Source of the DNA: an uncultured Oscillospiraceae bacterium
Lineage (GTDB): Bacteria; Bacillota; Clostridia; Oscillospirales; Oscillospiraceae
Direction: 5' to 3'
Assembly (NCBI GenBank): GCA_910587645.1
Contig: CAJUNA010000042.1
Coordinates: 35,554-99,553, forward strand
DNA: 64,000 nucleotides
Of this stretch, positions 24,941-34,111 are shown one piece after another. Numbering within the stretch: position 1 is the stretch's first letter; each line of letters starts with the position of its first letter. A model generated the notes under the pieces. It did no database searches. It was not told the origin of the DNA and saw nothing but the letters and a program-made list of their open reading frames with translations. Both the position numbers and the translations under genes were made by a program.

Positions 24941-25018
24941 AGGGGAAAGACCTCCTAACCTTATCAATTCTTTCCAAAAACAGCCTTACATGCGCTGAAA
25001 AGCCATAGGCTGAACATG

Positions 25019-26656
25019 TCAATTGCTGGTCTGCGCTTCCACCAGCCGTCCCTGGCAGTACTTCTCCCGCAGGACGGGCTTCTCGATTTTTCCGGTGGGA
25101 TTTCTGGGCACCCGGTCAAAAATAATCCGGCGGGGCCGCTTATACCGGGGCAGCTCCTTGCAGAAGCGTTCGATTTCCTCTTCTGTGCAGGCGCAGCCCT
25201 CCTTGGCCTCGACCACCGCCGCCGCGATCTCGCCCAGGCGCGGTTCCGGCAGGCCGATGACCGCCACGTCCTTGATTTTCTCATGCCGGCGCAGGAAGTC
25301 CTCGATCTGAACCGGGTAGATATTCTCCCCGCCGGAGATGACCACGTCTTTCTTCCGGTCCACCAGGAAGATAAACCCATCCGCGTCCATCCGCGCCATA
25401 TCGCCGGTATAGAGCCACCCATCCTTTAAGATTTCGGCGGTGGCTTCCGGGTTCTTGTAGTAGCACAGCATCACGCCGGGACCTTTTACCGCCAGTTCGC
25501 CAATTCCGCCCTGAGGGGTTTCCTGGCCCTGTTCATCTACAATTTTCGCTTCCCAGTGGCAGCCGGGAACGCCGATAGCCCCCACCTTGTGGAGATTCTC
25601 TACCCCCAGATGGACGCACCCGGGACCGATGGACTCGCTCAGGCCGTAGTTGGTGTCATACTGGTGGCCAGGGAACACCTGCTTCCATCGTTTGATAAGG
25701 CTGGGGGGTACCGGCTGTGCGCCAATGTGCATCAGCCGCCACTGATCCAGCAGATAGTGGCCCAAATCCACCTTCCCGGCATCGACCGCATCCAGCAAAT
25801 CCTGCGCCCAGGGTACCAGCAGCCAGACGATGGTGCATTTTTCCTCCGTCACCGCCCGTAGGATCCACTCCGGTTTCACTCCCCGCAGCAGCACGGCCCT
25901 GCTCCCGGAAATCAAGCTTCCGAACCAGTGCATTTTTGCCCCGGTGTGGTATAGCGGCGGGATGCACAGGAACACGTCGCCCCTGGTCTGGCCGTGATGG
26001 CGCTGCTCGGTCTCGCAGGACGCTGCCAGGGCGCGGTGGTTGTGCAGGATGGCCTTCGGGAACCCGGTCGTACCGGAGGAGAAATAGATGGCGGCGTGAT
26101 CCCCCTCCTCCAGCGCCACCGGCGGCGGGCTGGAGGAACAGAAGCCCATCAGCTTTATGCAGTCCTCCCCGTAGGCGGGCTTGTCCCGGCCTACGAAGAA
26201 CATCATCCGCACTTTGGAAAGCTGGCCGTATACAGCGTCCATCCGGCTGATAAACTCTGGCCCGAACACCAATGCTTCCACATCCGCCAGCTCCAGGCAG
26301 TACTTGATTTCCTCGCCGGAGTACCGGAAATTCAGCGGCACCGCCACACATCCCGCCTTCAGTACGCCAAAGTAGATCGGGAGCCACTCCAGGCAGTTCG
26401 TCATCAAAACCCCCACCTTGCTCCCCCGCTCCATGCCCCGGCTGAGCAGCAGGTTGGCAAACCGGTTAGCCCGCCGGTCGAAGTCCCGCCAGCTCAGCGC
26501 CCTGCGGTAAGGCGCGTCCGGCTGGGCGTTTTCGATCAGGCTGGCTTCCCGCCAGGTGAGGGCTTTATCCCGCTCCTCCGTGGGGCTAAGTTCCACCAGG
26601 GCGGTCTCATCGCCATAAAGCCGGGCGTTCCGCTCGAGAAAATCGGTAATGACCAT
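25019..26656 (-). CDS. AMP-forming acyl/aryl-CoA ligase in the ior operon
   Basis: The 545-residue class I adenylate-forming enzyme has the P-loop YFSSGTTGFPKAI (about 180), the A5-type NYGLSESIGPG, A7/A8 YTGDMARMDADGFIFLVDRKKDVVISGGENIYP and the catalytic lysine in NPTGKIEKPVL near the end. The closest general type is the medium-chain/aryl-acid CoA ligase family. Run in reverse, it could conserve the thioester of indoleacetyl-CoA or phenylacetyl-CoA made by IorAB as ATP-equivalents; forward, it could activate aryl acids. This role is inferred from the operon. The start is ATG 26656, six bases behind GGGGAGG; ATG 26662 is the alternative. Confidence 0.85.
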   Translation of the reverse strand: MVITDFLERNARLYGDETALVELSPTEERDKALTWREASLIENAQPDAPYRRALSWRDFDRRANRFANLLLSRGMERGSKVGVLMTNCLEWLPIYFGVLKAGCVAVPLNFRYSGEEIKYCLELADVEALVFGPEFISRMDAVYGQLSKVRMMFFVGRDKPAYGEDCIKLMGFCSSSPPPVALEEGDHAAIYFSSGTTGFPKAILHNHRALAASCETEQRHHGQTRGDVFLCIPPLYHTGAKMHWFGSLISGSRAVLLRGVKPEWILRAVTEEKCTIVWLLVPWAQDLLDAVDAGKVDLGHYLLDQWRLMHIGAQPVPPSLIKRWKQVFPGHQYDTNYGLSESIGPGCVHLGVENLHKVGAIGVPGCHWEAKIVDEQGQETPQGGIGELAVKGPGVMLCYYKNPEATAEILKDGWLYTGDMARMDADGFIFLVDRKKDVVISGGENIYPVQIEDFLRRHEKIKDVAVIGLPEPRLGEIAAAVVEAKEGCACTEEEIERFCKELPRYKRPRRIIFDRVPRNPTGKIEKPVLREKYCQGRLVEAQTSN

Positions 26657-26692
26657 GGGCATCCTCCCCATCCGTTCAGAAATTTAACCGTA

Positions 26693-26778
26693 AGAACCTG
26701 TATCCTAGGCGTGGGATGCCAGATGGGCGAGGGATTTTGCCGCCCAGACGGCGTCAAACGCCTGTGAATATAGGTTCT
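26693..26778 (-). promoter_or_regulatory. Possible structured leader of the ligase-ior operon
   Basis: The 90 nt before the ligase gene are bounded by complementary ends (AGAACCT near 26693 and AGGTTCT near 26778) enclosing two smaller hairpins (GGCGT-ACGCC at 26750-26762 and GGGCG-CGCCC at 26725-26745). This is the general form of a multi-stem leader, but I match no known riboswitch. No convincing promoter lies between it and the glsA terminator. Confidence 0.25.
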
Positions 26779-26787
26779 AAGACGAAA

Positions 26788-26815
26788 GAAGCCCCCGCCA
26801 ATGCGCGAGGGCTTC
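26788..26815 (-). terminator. Terminator of glsA
   Basis: GAAGCCCTCGC-loop-GCGGGGGCTTC followed by TTTCGTC on the minus strand, about 90 nt after glsA. Confidence 0.75.
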
Positions 26816-26907
26816 GAATCATCCGTTCTTTCACTTTATCACTTTTCATCGAAAAAGTCAACGGTTTTCGACAAAGCCGGATACGGGCAGGACGGCCTGT
26901 GAGGGTT

Positions 26908-27825
26908 TTAGAAAATACTCAGATATAATTCCCGGCTCAACCGCTCCAAAAGCTGGATTCCCGCCAAACTATTGCCCTTGTGATCCAAGGCGGGGCCGTA
27001 GATGCCGATGCCCATACGGGTGGGGACTACGGCCATAATACCGCCCGCCACGCCGCTTTTGGCGGGGATGCCCACCCGGATGGCGAACTCGCCGGAACCG
27101 TTGTACATGCCGCAGGTCATCAGGATCGCGTTGACATACCGGGCCAGGGAGGCGGGGAAAATGCGCTCGTTGGAATCTGGCAGCCGCCCCCGGTTGCTCA
27201 GCACCGCCCCGATATGGGCCAGCCCCCGGCAGTCCACGCGGATAGAGCAGGCCCGGAAATAGCAGTCCAGCACCGCTTCCACATCATCCTCCAACAGCCC
27301 GTAAGATTTAAGCAGATAGGCCAGCGCCCGGTTTTTGCTGCCGTGGCTTTTTTCGGAGCGGTAGACCGCCTCGTCAACCCCGATCTCCGGATCTCCCGCC
27401 AGCCGCCCTGTCAGCTCCAGCAGCCGTTGGAACCGCTCCGCGTAGTTTCCTCCCCGGATAAGGGTACACATGACAATGGCGCCCATGTTGACCATAGGGT
27501 TGATATGCCGGCTGTCCAGGGTCCGGTCTCCGGCGTTGATGGCATCAAAGGGTTTGCCGGTAGCTTCCACGCCCACCTGGCTCTGAACCACTTCCGGCCC
27601 GTTGTCCAGCAATGCTTGCAGCAGCAGAATCGGCTTGACCACGCTTTGCAGGGTAAAGCTTTTCCGGCAGTCCCCTGCCCAGCTATGCTTTCCCTCGCTG
27701 CCAATAACGTAGACACCCAGAGCATCCGGGTCGCTTTTCGCCAACTCCGGTATGTAATCCGCCACCTTGCCCATGCTGGTAAAGGGGCGGCATTCCTCCA
27801 ATAGCCGCTCTAAAAGTTCTTCCAA
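26908..27825 (-). CDS. glsA: Glutaminase
   Basis: The 305-residue beta-lactamase-fold glutaminase hydrolyses glutamine to glutamate and ammonia. The catalytic Ser-Lys pair is in FTLQSVVKP (S61, K64), with NPMVNMGAIV, the YRSEKSHGSKNRALAY region and the late GIPAKSGVAGG loop all present. Length matches the family (about 305-310). It is monocistronic, with a terminator at 26788-26815, and lies upstream of the aryl-pyruvate operon, so both may belong to amino-acid fermentation. Confidence 0.95.
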   Translation of the reverse strand: MEELLERLLEECRPFTSMGKVADYIPELAKSDPDALGVYVIGSEGKHSWAGDCRKSFTLQSVVKPILLLQALLDNGPEVVQSQVGVEATGKPFDAINAGDRTLDSRHINPMVNMGAIVMCTLIRGGNYAERFQRLLELTGRLAGDPEIGVDEAVYRSEKSHGSKNRALAYLLKSYGLLEDDVEAVLDCYFRACSIRVDCRGLAHIGAVLSNRGRLPDSNERIFPASLARYVNAILMTCGMYNGSGEFAIRVGIPAKSGVAGGIMAVVPTRMGIGIYGPALDHKGNSLAGIQLLERLSRELYLSIF

Positions 27826-27933
27826 CGCTCTCCCGCCTTTCTAATAAAATATGCGCTAAAGATTCTACATAATTGTATCATAAACAGGCCGTCGCCGCAA
27901 GAGCTTTGGTGATATTGCCGGAAGATAAACACA

Positions 27934-27964
27934 AAAAACCGGCGCAGTCCGCCAGACCGCGCCG
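27934..27964 (-). terminator. Terminator of the CaCA exchanger gene
   Basis: CGGCGCGGTC-loop-GACTGCGCCG followed by GTTTTTTG on the minus strand, 12 nt past the stop codon. Confidence 0.85.
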
Positions 27965-27975
27965 TCACCGTTTCT

Positions 27976-28935
27976 TTACCCTCCACAGGTCAGCACCATA
28001 TATCCTCCGTATACAGCCAGCAGCGCGGCCCCCTGCCAGCGCCGGAACCGGGCAGCCGCCATTGCCGGAACCACTGCGATAATTCCCACAATCAGGCAGG
28101 CGGGCAGGTCGATCCGGGCTGAAACTGGGGACACCGGTAACGCCCTCCCAGAGAGCAGCGCACTGAGGGGCAGGATCATGGTCAGATCCAGGATGTTCGC
28201 CCCCAGGATATTCCCCACGGACAGTGCCGACTGCTTTTTTACGATGGCGGTCACCGTGGTTACCAGCTCCGGCAGGGAGGTCCCTACCGCTACGATGGTT
28301 ACCCCGATCACCCGCTCGGAGATACCCGCCAGCCTTGCTAAGGCGCCTGCGCTGTCCACCAGCAGATCCGCCCCCAGCACCACCGCCGCAGCGCCGCAGG
28401 AAAATTTAAGGCATTGGAAGAACACCGCCCGTTTCCGCGGCGTCTCCCGCACTGGCCCCAGGTCTCCGCCGCAGCGCATGGCGCGGCGCGCGCCCCGCAG
28501 ATTCTCGTATGTAAAGACGCCGAAAACAGCCATCAAAGGCAGGGACAGGGATAGATCCACCTCTCCCCGGTGGCCGCCCCAGATCAAAAGCCCGGAAGCT
28601 GCCAGCATCAGGATCGATTTCAGCAGATAGTCCCCCCGCCGGATCTTTACCGGCATGCAAATGATGGAAAACGCCATAATCAGCCCCAGATTGGCGGTGA
28701 CGCTGCCCACCGCATTGCCTACAGCCATGTCTACCTTCCCCTGGGCCGCCGCCATGGCGGACACCAGCAGCTCCGGCAAAGTGGTGGCCAAGCTGACGAT
28801 GGTGGCTCCTACGATCAGCTTCGGTATCCCGCTGACCTCCGCGATCCAGGACGCCGCGTCCACAAACCAGTCTCCGCCCTTCACAATGAGGATGATTCCC
28901 GCCAGAAAGATCATCCCCAGCATAGCCAGTTCCAT
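27976..28935 (-). CDS. CaCA-family sodium/calcium (cation) exchanger
   Basis: The 319-residue protein has about ten transmembrane helices with the two inverted alpha-repeats of the YrbG/CaCA family: GATIVSLATTLPELLVSAMAA plus GNAVGSVTANLGLI in the first half, GVTIVAVGTSLPELVTTVTA plus GNILGANILDLTMIL in the second. The acidic residues of the TLPE/SLPE motifs bind the cation. A loop of about 30 residues separates the halves. ATG 28935 follows GGGGAGAGG; a longer reading to 28983 is not supported. Monocistronic. Confidence 0.93.
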   Translation of the reverse strand: MELAMLGMIFLAGIILIVKGGDWFVDAASWIAEVSGIPKLIVGATIVSLATTLPELLVSAMAAAQGKVDMAVGNAVGSVTANLGLIMAFSIICMPVKIRRGDYLLKSILMLAASGLLIWGGHRGEVDLSLSLPLMAVFGVFTYENLRGARRAMRCGGDLGPVRETPRKRAVFFQCLKFSCGAAAVVLGADLLVDSAGALARLAGISERVIGVTIVAVGTSLPELVTTVTAIVKKQSALSVGNILGANILDLTMILPLSALLSGRALPVSPVSARIDLPACLIVGIIAVVPAMAAARFRRWQGAALLAVYGGYMVLTCGG

Positions 28936-29065
28936 ATTCCTCTCCCCCTTCGCGTCCACACGCTTACGGTCATACCATACCATGTCCCGGGAGGAGGATA
29001 CGCGCAGAATTTGTCGTCCCTCGAAAATTTTGCGGGGAAAGGCGTCCGCCCTTCCCCGCTGCCGG

Positions 29066-30214
29066 TCATTCTTCCGTATGTACGCCGCCTACCGCCACGG
29101 GCAGGCCGTTGACCTCCACATCGCTTCCCGCCGGGATCAGCAGGTATTTTACCCCGTCAATAACCCGGGTCTCCACCAGATAGCTGCTGGCGGGATCCAC
29201 GGAGAGGGTAACCTCCCCGGCCTTGACCTGGAACCGCTTGCTGTCAATCAGATTTTCCGGGTTCAGCGCGATGTTCTCTCCAAACCGTTCCGCACACTCC
29301 CGGCGGAAAGCCGCCGCCTGCTCCTCGCCTACGCCCTGGCGGCGCAGGATATCCTCCACCTCCCCGGCGGTGACGGAGGGTGGCTCCGGATCCTTACTCT
29401 CCTTGTGGGCCTCGATCTTCTCCCGGAGCTGTTCGTGGATGGCCTGTACCACTTCCAGGCGGCAGTCCTCCGCCAACGCGCCAGTTAGGGCGGATTCAAA
29501 GGCCTCCCTCTGTTCCCCGGCGGACATGGGCGGCTCCGCGTGGAACACCGCGTTAATAAAGTCCTGATGCAGGTCATCCGCAGACTTGGTATAGAACAGC
29601 ACATTATAAATATTTGCCGCCCGGTCATCGAAGGCGGGAAACAGGAAGCCCAGCTCCGGCGCGGCCACAATCTGCCCCGGCACACAGCTATGGAACTCGT
29701 TTTCCCCCGGGAAATACCCCAGCTCCATTTTCCCGTCCTTCACCGGGCATACACAGCACAGAATATACCGGTATACCTGATCGGACTCGTCCAGGTCACC
29801 GCCGTTCCTGTCCCGGCTGGGGACATCGTAGGTATCATATGCCAGCAGGATCACATAATTTCCATCTCCCATGTCCAGGGAGTCAATCACTTTCCGGTAG
29901 AACTCCTCCCGGATTTCCCCGCTTTTCAGCTCGGATTCCCGCAGGGCGGAGAGCAGGCGGTACTCATCGCTGTCCATAACCTGTTCGGTGGAAAACACCA
30001 CGTCCACCAGGTTCTTCCCCAACGTGCCGGACAGGGCCTTTTTCAGCAGGCTCAGGTATTTTTCCGCTTCCTCCTGGCTCATACGGCCCAGCGCCTCGTC
30101 TAAATAAGATACAATCTCCCGGTTTCCATTTACATAACAACCGTAGACGCACTTGATAGCGCACTTTTCCGGCCGGAGACGGCGGCGCAGCTCGCCCAGC
30201 TCTTTTTGATTCAT
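29066..30214 (-). CDS. DUF4317 domain-containing protein
   Basis: The 382-residue soluble protein begins MNQKELGELRRRLRPEKCAI followed by an IKCVYGCYVN segment, the signature of DUF4317 proteins restricted to Clostridia. The middle contains NYVILLAYDTYDVPSRDRNG and LDESDQVYRYILCCVCPVKD; the C-terminus has an EVEDILRRQGV helical part and a small beta domain. Function is unknown. It is encoded alone, divergent from the PadR gene. Confidence 0.85.
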   Translation of the reverse strand: MNQKELGELRRRLRPEKCAIKCVYGCYVNGNREIVSYLDEALGRMSQEEAEKYLSLLKKALSGTLGKNLVDVVFSTEQVMDSDEYRLLSALRESELKSGEIREEFYRKVIDSLDMGDGNYVILLAYDTYDVPSRDRNGGDLDESDQVYRYILCCVCPVKDGKMELGYFPGENEFHSCVPGQIVAAPELGFLFPAFDDRAANIYNVLFYTKSADDLHQDFINAVFHAEPPMSAGEQREAFESALTGALAEDCRLEVVQAIHEQLREKIEAHKESKDPEPPSVTAGEVEDILRRQGVGEEQAAAFRRECAERFGENIALNPENLIDSKRFQVKAGEVTLSVDPASSYLVETRVIDGVKYLLIPAGSDVEVNGLPVAVGGVHTEE

Positions 30215-30347
30215 AGGTAATCCTCGCTTTTCGTTTTGGCTCGCCCAGCATGGCGGCGGTGTGTTTTTTCTATTGTAGCGGATATCTGGAGGAAATGCAA
30301 TCCCTACTTCCAGCCGGTTCTTCCGTTTCCCTCACACGCCAACGGGC

Positions 30348-30407
30348 TTGACAGGGGCTGGGCTCCCTGTTATTATTATGTTATACGATATAGCGAAATA
30401 CATAATA
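30348..30407 (+). promoter_or_regulatory. Promoter and dyad operator of PadR/DUF2812 pair 1
   Basis: TTGACA (30348-30353), a 17-bp spacer and TATTAT (30371-30376). A dyad with 8-bp arms TATTATGT (30374-30381) and ACATAATA (30400-30407) starts in the -10 and runs past the start site, a position suited to autorepression by the PadR protein. Confidence 0.65.
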
Positions 30408-30422
30408 GAAGGAGGCGCCCAA

Positions 30423-30734
30423 ATGCCTGGCCACCCCCCTATGACGGAAGCTATGTTTTACACCCTCCTGTCCCTCCTGAAGCCGGGCCACGGCTACGGC
30501 ATGATGCAGCGGATCAAAGAGCTGTCCGGCGGCAGGCTGGAAATGGGCCCCGGCACCCTCTACGGTGTCCTCAGCCGGATGAATGGGGAGGGCTTGATCG
30601 TCCTCACCGGCGAGGAGGGGCGGAGAAAGAACTATGCCATCACCGAAGCAGGAAGAGACGCCCTGCTGCGGGAATACAGCCGGCTAAAGCGGATGGTGGC
30701 GGATGGGAGCATCCTGGAGGACGCGGAGAGATGA
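30423..30734 (+). CDS. PadR-family transcriptional regulator (pair 1)
   Basis: The 103-residue winged helix-turn-helix protein has MTEAMFYTLLSLLKPGHGYGMMQRIKELSGGRLEMGPGTLYGVLSRM and YAITEAGRDALLREY, the full PadR core with the GPGTLY wing entry. ATG 30423 is behind AAGGAGG; a longer upstream reading crosses the promoter. The stop overlaps the following DUF2812 gene by 4 nt. PadR proteins of this size usually repress their own operon and respond to a small ligand or to the membrane partner. The pair is paralogous to 40922-42594. Confidence 0.92.
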   Translation: MPGHPPMTEAMFYTLLSLLKPGHGYGMMQRIKELSGGRLEMGPGTLYGVLSRMNGEGLIVLTGEEGRRKNYAITEAGRDALLREYSRLKRMVADGSILEDAER

Positions 30735-31909
30735 AGTACAAATATAAATTCCATCCCAGCGACTATGAGTTGGGTGAAAACGAACAATTTTACAGCGATA
30801 TGGAGGCAAAAGGCTGGAAACTGGTAAAACGGGGCGGAAATCTCAGCAAATTCATTTCGGTAGAGCCGAGCCGCGCCCGCTACCGCATTGAGGTTTCCTC
30901 TCCCGGGTTCCTGGAGCAGGCGGTCTTAAGCGAGGGACAGCTCGCGGTATATGAGGACTGCGGGTGGTCGTATGTAACCGACCGGGGGTTTTTATATGTT
31001 TTCCGCGCCCCGGCGGGGGCGGAAGCGCCAGAGTTCTACAACGACCCCGCCCAGCAGGCGGAAACCTTGAAACAGATGAAACGGAACGCCGTCTGGGGAT
31101 GGGCTGCGCCGGCCGTGATTTGGGGGCTTTACTTTCTGATGCTCATATCCCTGCGAGGGAGCGTCAAAATCGCGGCGGATTTTCAGAGGGGACTTGTGGA
31201 AGGGACGTCTTTGTATCTTTTTGCAGGTGTCGGGCTGGCGGACGGGACGTATTTGACGGTCCGCAATGGCTGGCTTATCAGCCGCACCTACCGGCGGCTG
31301 AAAAAGGGGGTGCCGTTGGACCACAATCCCCAGAAACGGCATCTGGCTCACAAGATCATCCACCGCAGCCTGCTTGCGGTTCTGGCTTTGCTGGCGGCGC
31401 TGATGGCGGCGCAGTGGATTGCCGCCAGACCGGCGGACTTGCCGGAGGAAGCCGGCGGCCCCTATCTCCTGGCCAGAGACTTAGGCTGGGAGGGCAAGCG
31501 AAAAACCTTTATGAACCATGGGAGCGTTGTGACCCACGCCCGCTCCCTTCTGGCAGAATTCTGGAAAACGGAGGAATACTTGGATGTAGGGCCAGATGCC
31601 GCTTTCCATCTGTGTCAGGATGTTTACCGTTTGCGGAATGCGGGGATGTCTTTTTGGATGGCGGACACGCTTCGTAAAACCTCCACCTTCGGCCGCGGAG
31701 GGGGAAATTTTACCATACTGGAGACAGACGCTGTGGACGCCGCGTGGTACAACGATCTGGAGGTCGTGGCGGTCAAGGGGCCTTATGTGGCCTGCGTCAC
31801 CATAACCGGCTGGGGACGGGAGCATACGGAGCAGTTGGCGGTCTGTGAAGCCCTGGCCGCGCGGTGGGACGCGAAGGGGTCTTTTCCTCCCCTTGCAAAT
31901 CCCGGTTGA
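30731..31909 (+). CDS. DUF2812 membrane protein (pair 1)
   Basis: The 392-residue product has an N-terminal soluble DUF2812 domain (about 1-100; FYSDMEAKGWKLVKRGGNLSKF) followed by transmembrane segments near 125-150, 155-175 and 220-240, then an extracytoplasmic C-terminal domain of about 140 residues. DUF2812 proteins are regularly encoded with PadR regulators in Firmicutes. A role in sensing envelope stress is suspected in general but not established. It is translationally coupled to the PadR gene (ATGA overlap). Confidence 0.85.
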   Translation: MKYKYKFHPSDYELGENEQFYSDMEAKGWKLVKRGGNLSKFISVEPSRARYRIEVSSPGFLEQAVLSEGQLAVYEDCGWSYVTDRGFLYVFRAPAGAEAPEFYNDPAQQAETLKQMKRNAVWGWAAPAVIWGLYFLMLISLRGSVKIAADFQRGLVEGTSLYLFAGVGLADGTYLTVRNGWLISRTYRRLKKGVPLDHNPQKRHLAHKIIHRSLLAVLALLAALMAAQWIAARPADLPEEAGGPYLLARDLGWEGKRKTFMNHGSVVTHARSLLAEFWKTEEYLDVGPDAAFHLCQDVYRLRNAGMSFWMADTLRKTSTFGRGGGNFTILETDAVDAAWYNDLEVVAVKGPYVACVTITGWGREHTEQLAVCEALAARWDAKGSFPPLANPG

Positions 31910-31967
31910 TATGTTATACTATAGGGAAATGATCCCACCGGCGGACGCCGCCGGGAAGGAGGGCGCT

Positions 31968-33893
31968 ATGCCTTTTATTCAACAGCTTTCCCCCCATGTG
32001 GCCGACCTGATCGCCGCCGGCGAGGTGGTGGAGCGGCCTGCCAGCGTGGTCAAGGAGCTTATTGAAAACGCCATCGATGCAGGCGCTGGAGCCGTGGTGG
32101 TAGAATTGAAAAACGGCGGTATGTCGCTGATCCGCGTAACAGACGATGGCTGCGGTATCGCGCCGGAAGAGCTGCCCACCGCTTTCCTCCGCCATGCCAC
32201 CAGCAAGCTCCGGCAAGCCGGAGATCTTGCCGCCATCGGAACCTTGGGGTTCCGGGGGGAAGCCCTGGCGGCAATCTCTGCCGTCAGCCGCTTGGACGTG
32301 TTTTCCAAGCAGAAGGGCGCGCAACTGGGCGCTTCTCTGCACCTGGAGGGCGGCGCGCCCGGATCGGTGCAAGATGCGGGATGTCCGGAGGGAACTACCT
32401 TCGCGGTGCGGGACTTGTTCTATAATACGCCCGCCCGTCTGAAATTTATGAAAACTGACAGCGCGGAAGCGGCTGCCGCCGCCGCCATGATTGCCCAGAT
32501 CGCGCTGAGCCATCCAGAAGTCTCCATCCGCTACATCCGGGATGATAAGGAAGAGCTGCACACCCCTGGGGACGGAAAGCTGCTCTCCGCCATTTACGCC
32601 GCCAGAGGCCGGGATTTCGCGCTGAATTTGACGGAGGTGGACGGCGGCGGCGAGGGAATCGCCGTGCGCGGCTATGTGACCGAGCCCCTTGCGGGGCGGG
32701 GTAATCGGGCCATGCAGACCTTTTTCTGCTGTGGCAGGATGATCAAATCGGCGCTGCTGGCCACCGCGCTGGAGGAAGCCTACGCCAACCGGCAGATGAA
32801 GGGAAAATATCCGGGGTGTGTGCTGCACATCGACCTCCCGCTGCATATGGTGGACGTGAACGTCCATCCAGCCAAGACAGTGGTTAAGTTTGTCAACGAA
32901 CGGGCGGTCTTTTCCGCTGTCCACCATACAGTGAAGGATGCTTTGGATGCAGCGGCACGGCCTGCCGTGGTTTCTGTCCCGGCGTCTGCCCAGGCAATTT
33001 GGGAGAAAAAAGACGCTGTACCGGCGCCGTTGAGTTCCACTGTCCAGCAGCCGCGGGGGGACTTTTACCAGGTGATGGATGCGAAAACCTTCCGGGAAAA
33101 GGCAGCGGCGGACAAGCCAGCAGCATCCCATCCCCGGGGAACCAGCCCGGAAATGGGGAGGAAACTGCTCTTCTGCGATTCGGTTCAGGTGAAGCGCCCA
33201 CCCAGGCAGGCATCGGAGCCTATGCCGGAGTATAAGGTGCATACGTTTGCCCCCCAGGAACCAGAAAAAAGGGATGCGCCTGTCTCCCATACAGCGGAGC
33301 CGGTACAGACGGCGTTAGCAGGCAGCCCCGCCCCCTGGCGGTTTGCGGGAGAGGTGCTGCACACATATATTATTGCGGAAGACGGGAAGGACGTCTGGCT
33401 GATCGACAAGCACGCTGCCCATGAGAGGATCCATTTTGACCGCTTGAAGGCAAATCCAGAGCCGGTGATGCGGCAGCAGCTTTTGACCCCGCTGGCGGTC
33501 GACCTGGCAGGAGAGCAATATGGCGTTCTGATCGAAAACCTTCCGCTGCTGGAGGAATTCGGGTTTGAAGCGGAGGATTTTGGCGCGGGATGTGTTATGA
33601 TCCGGGCGATTCCTTCCGATATTGACACCGGGCTGGTACGGGAGACGCTGGAAATGCTGGCGGAAAAGCTTCTGACCGCCGGGAGCGCCGATCCCGGCGC
33701 GGCGAGAGACGCGATGCTGCATACAATGGCCTGCAAGGCGGCGATTAAAGGCGGATGGATCTCCGACCCGGCGGAACTTAAGGTTTTGATTGGAAAGGTT
33801 CAAAGCGGGGAGGTTCAATTCTGCCCCCACGGACGGCCTGTTAAGGTAAAGCTCAGCAAATATGAAATTGAAAAAATGTTCAAGCGGGCATAA
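31968..33893 (+). CDS. mutL: DNA mismatch repair protein MutL
   Basis: The 641-residue protein has the N-terminal GHKL ATPase (ELIENAIDAGA, DDGCGI, ATSKL, GFRGEALAAIS), a variable linker (about 340-440) and a C-terminal dimerisation/endonuclease domain with DKHAAHERIHFDRL and CPHGRP. The latter motifs mark the nicking-type MutL of organisms lacking MutH. The last acidic residue of the DQHA-X2-E-X4-E motif is Asp here. ATG 31968 follows AAGGAGGGC. MutS is not in the window; miaA and hfq follow, the conserved Firmicute order. Confidence 0.96.
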   Translation: MPFIQQLSPHVADLIAAGEVVERPASVVKELIENAIDAGAGAVVVELKNGGMSLIRVTDDGCGIAPEELPTAFLRHATSKLRQAGDLAAIGTLGFRGEALAAISAVSRLDVFSKQKGAQLGASLHLEGGAPGSVQDAGCPEGTTFAVRDLFYNTPARLKFMKTDSAEAAAAAAMIAQIALSHPEVSIRYIRDDKEELHTPGDGKLLSAIYAARGRDFALNLTEVDGGGEGIAVRGYVTEPLAGRGNRAMQTFFCCGRMIKSALLATALEEAYANRQMKGKYPGCVLHIDLPLHMVDVNVHPAKTVVKFVNERAVFSAVHHTVKDALDAAARPAVVSVPASAQAIWEKKDAVPAPLSSTVQQPRGDFYQVMDAKTFREKAAADKPAASHPRGTSPEMGRKLLFCDSVQVKRPPRQASEPMPEYKVHTFAPQEPEKRDAPVSHTAEPVQTALAGSPAPWRFAGEVLHTYIIAEDGKDVWLIDKHAAHERIHFDRLKANPEPVMRQQLLTPLAVDLAGEQYGVLIENLPLLEEFGFEAEDFGAGCVMIRAIPSDIDTGLVRETLEMLAEKLLTAGSADPGAARDAMLHTMACKAAIKGGWISDPAELKVLIGKVQSGEVQFCPHGRPVKVKLSKYEIEKMFKRA

Positions 33894-34111
33894 CCGTTCT
33901 TTTCCCAGGCAGGAAAGGAACCCAAAATATCCCCAAGTGGTCTCCCTTTTAGGATCCCCCGCAAAAAGCACGGAGTCCATAACCATAGGTTCTGGGGGAA
34001 CCTGCTTTGTCCATACAAGAAGTAGGCGCAGGGGCCGGGCCGTGCAGGCCCCTGGGTCAATTTGAGGAAATTTTTCTACTTGCCGCCCCAGGCGGCAAAG
34101 AAGGGACTGCC

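Noticed and set aside
26693..26778. A second T-box or a named riboswitch in front of the ligase-ior operon
   Set aside because: No AGGGTGG-NACCRCG sequence or terminator follows, and no known riboswitch core is visible; kept only as an unassigned leader.
31914..33290. 458-codon frame opposite mutL
   Set aside because: mutL motifs are complete on the plus strand, and the antisense frame has no start signals or domain.
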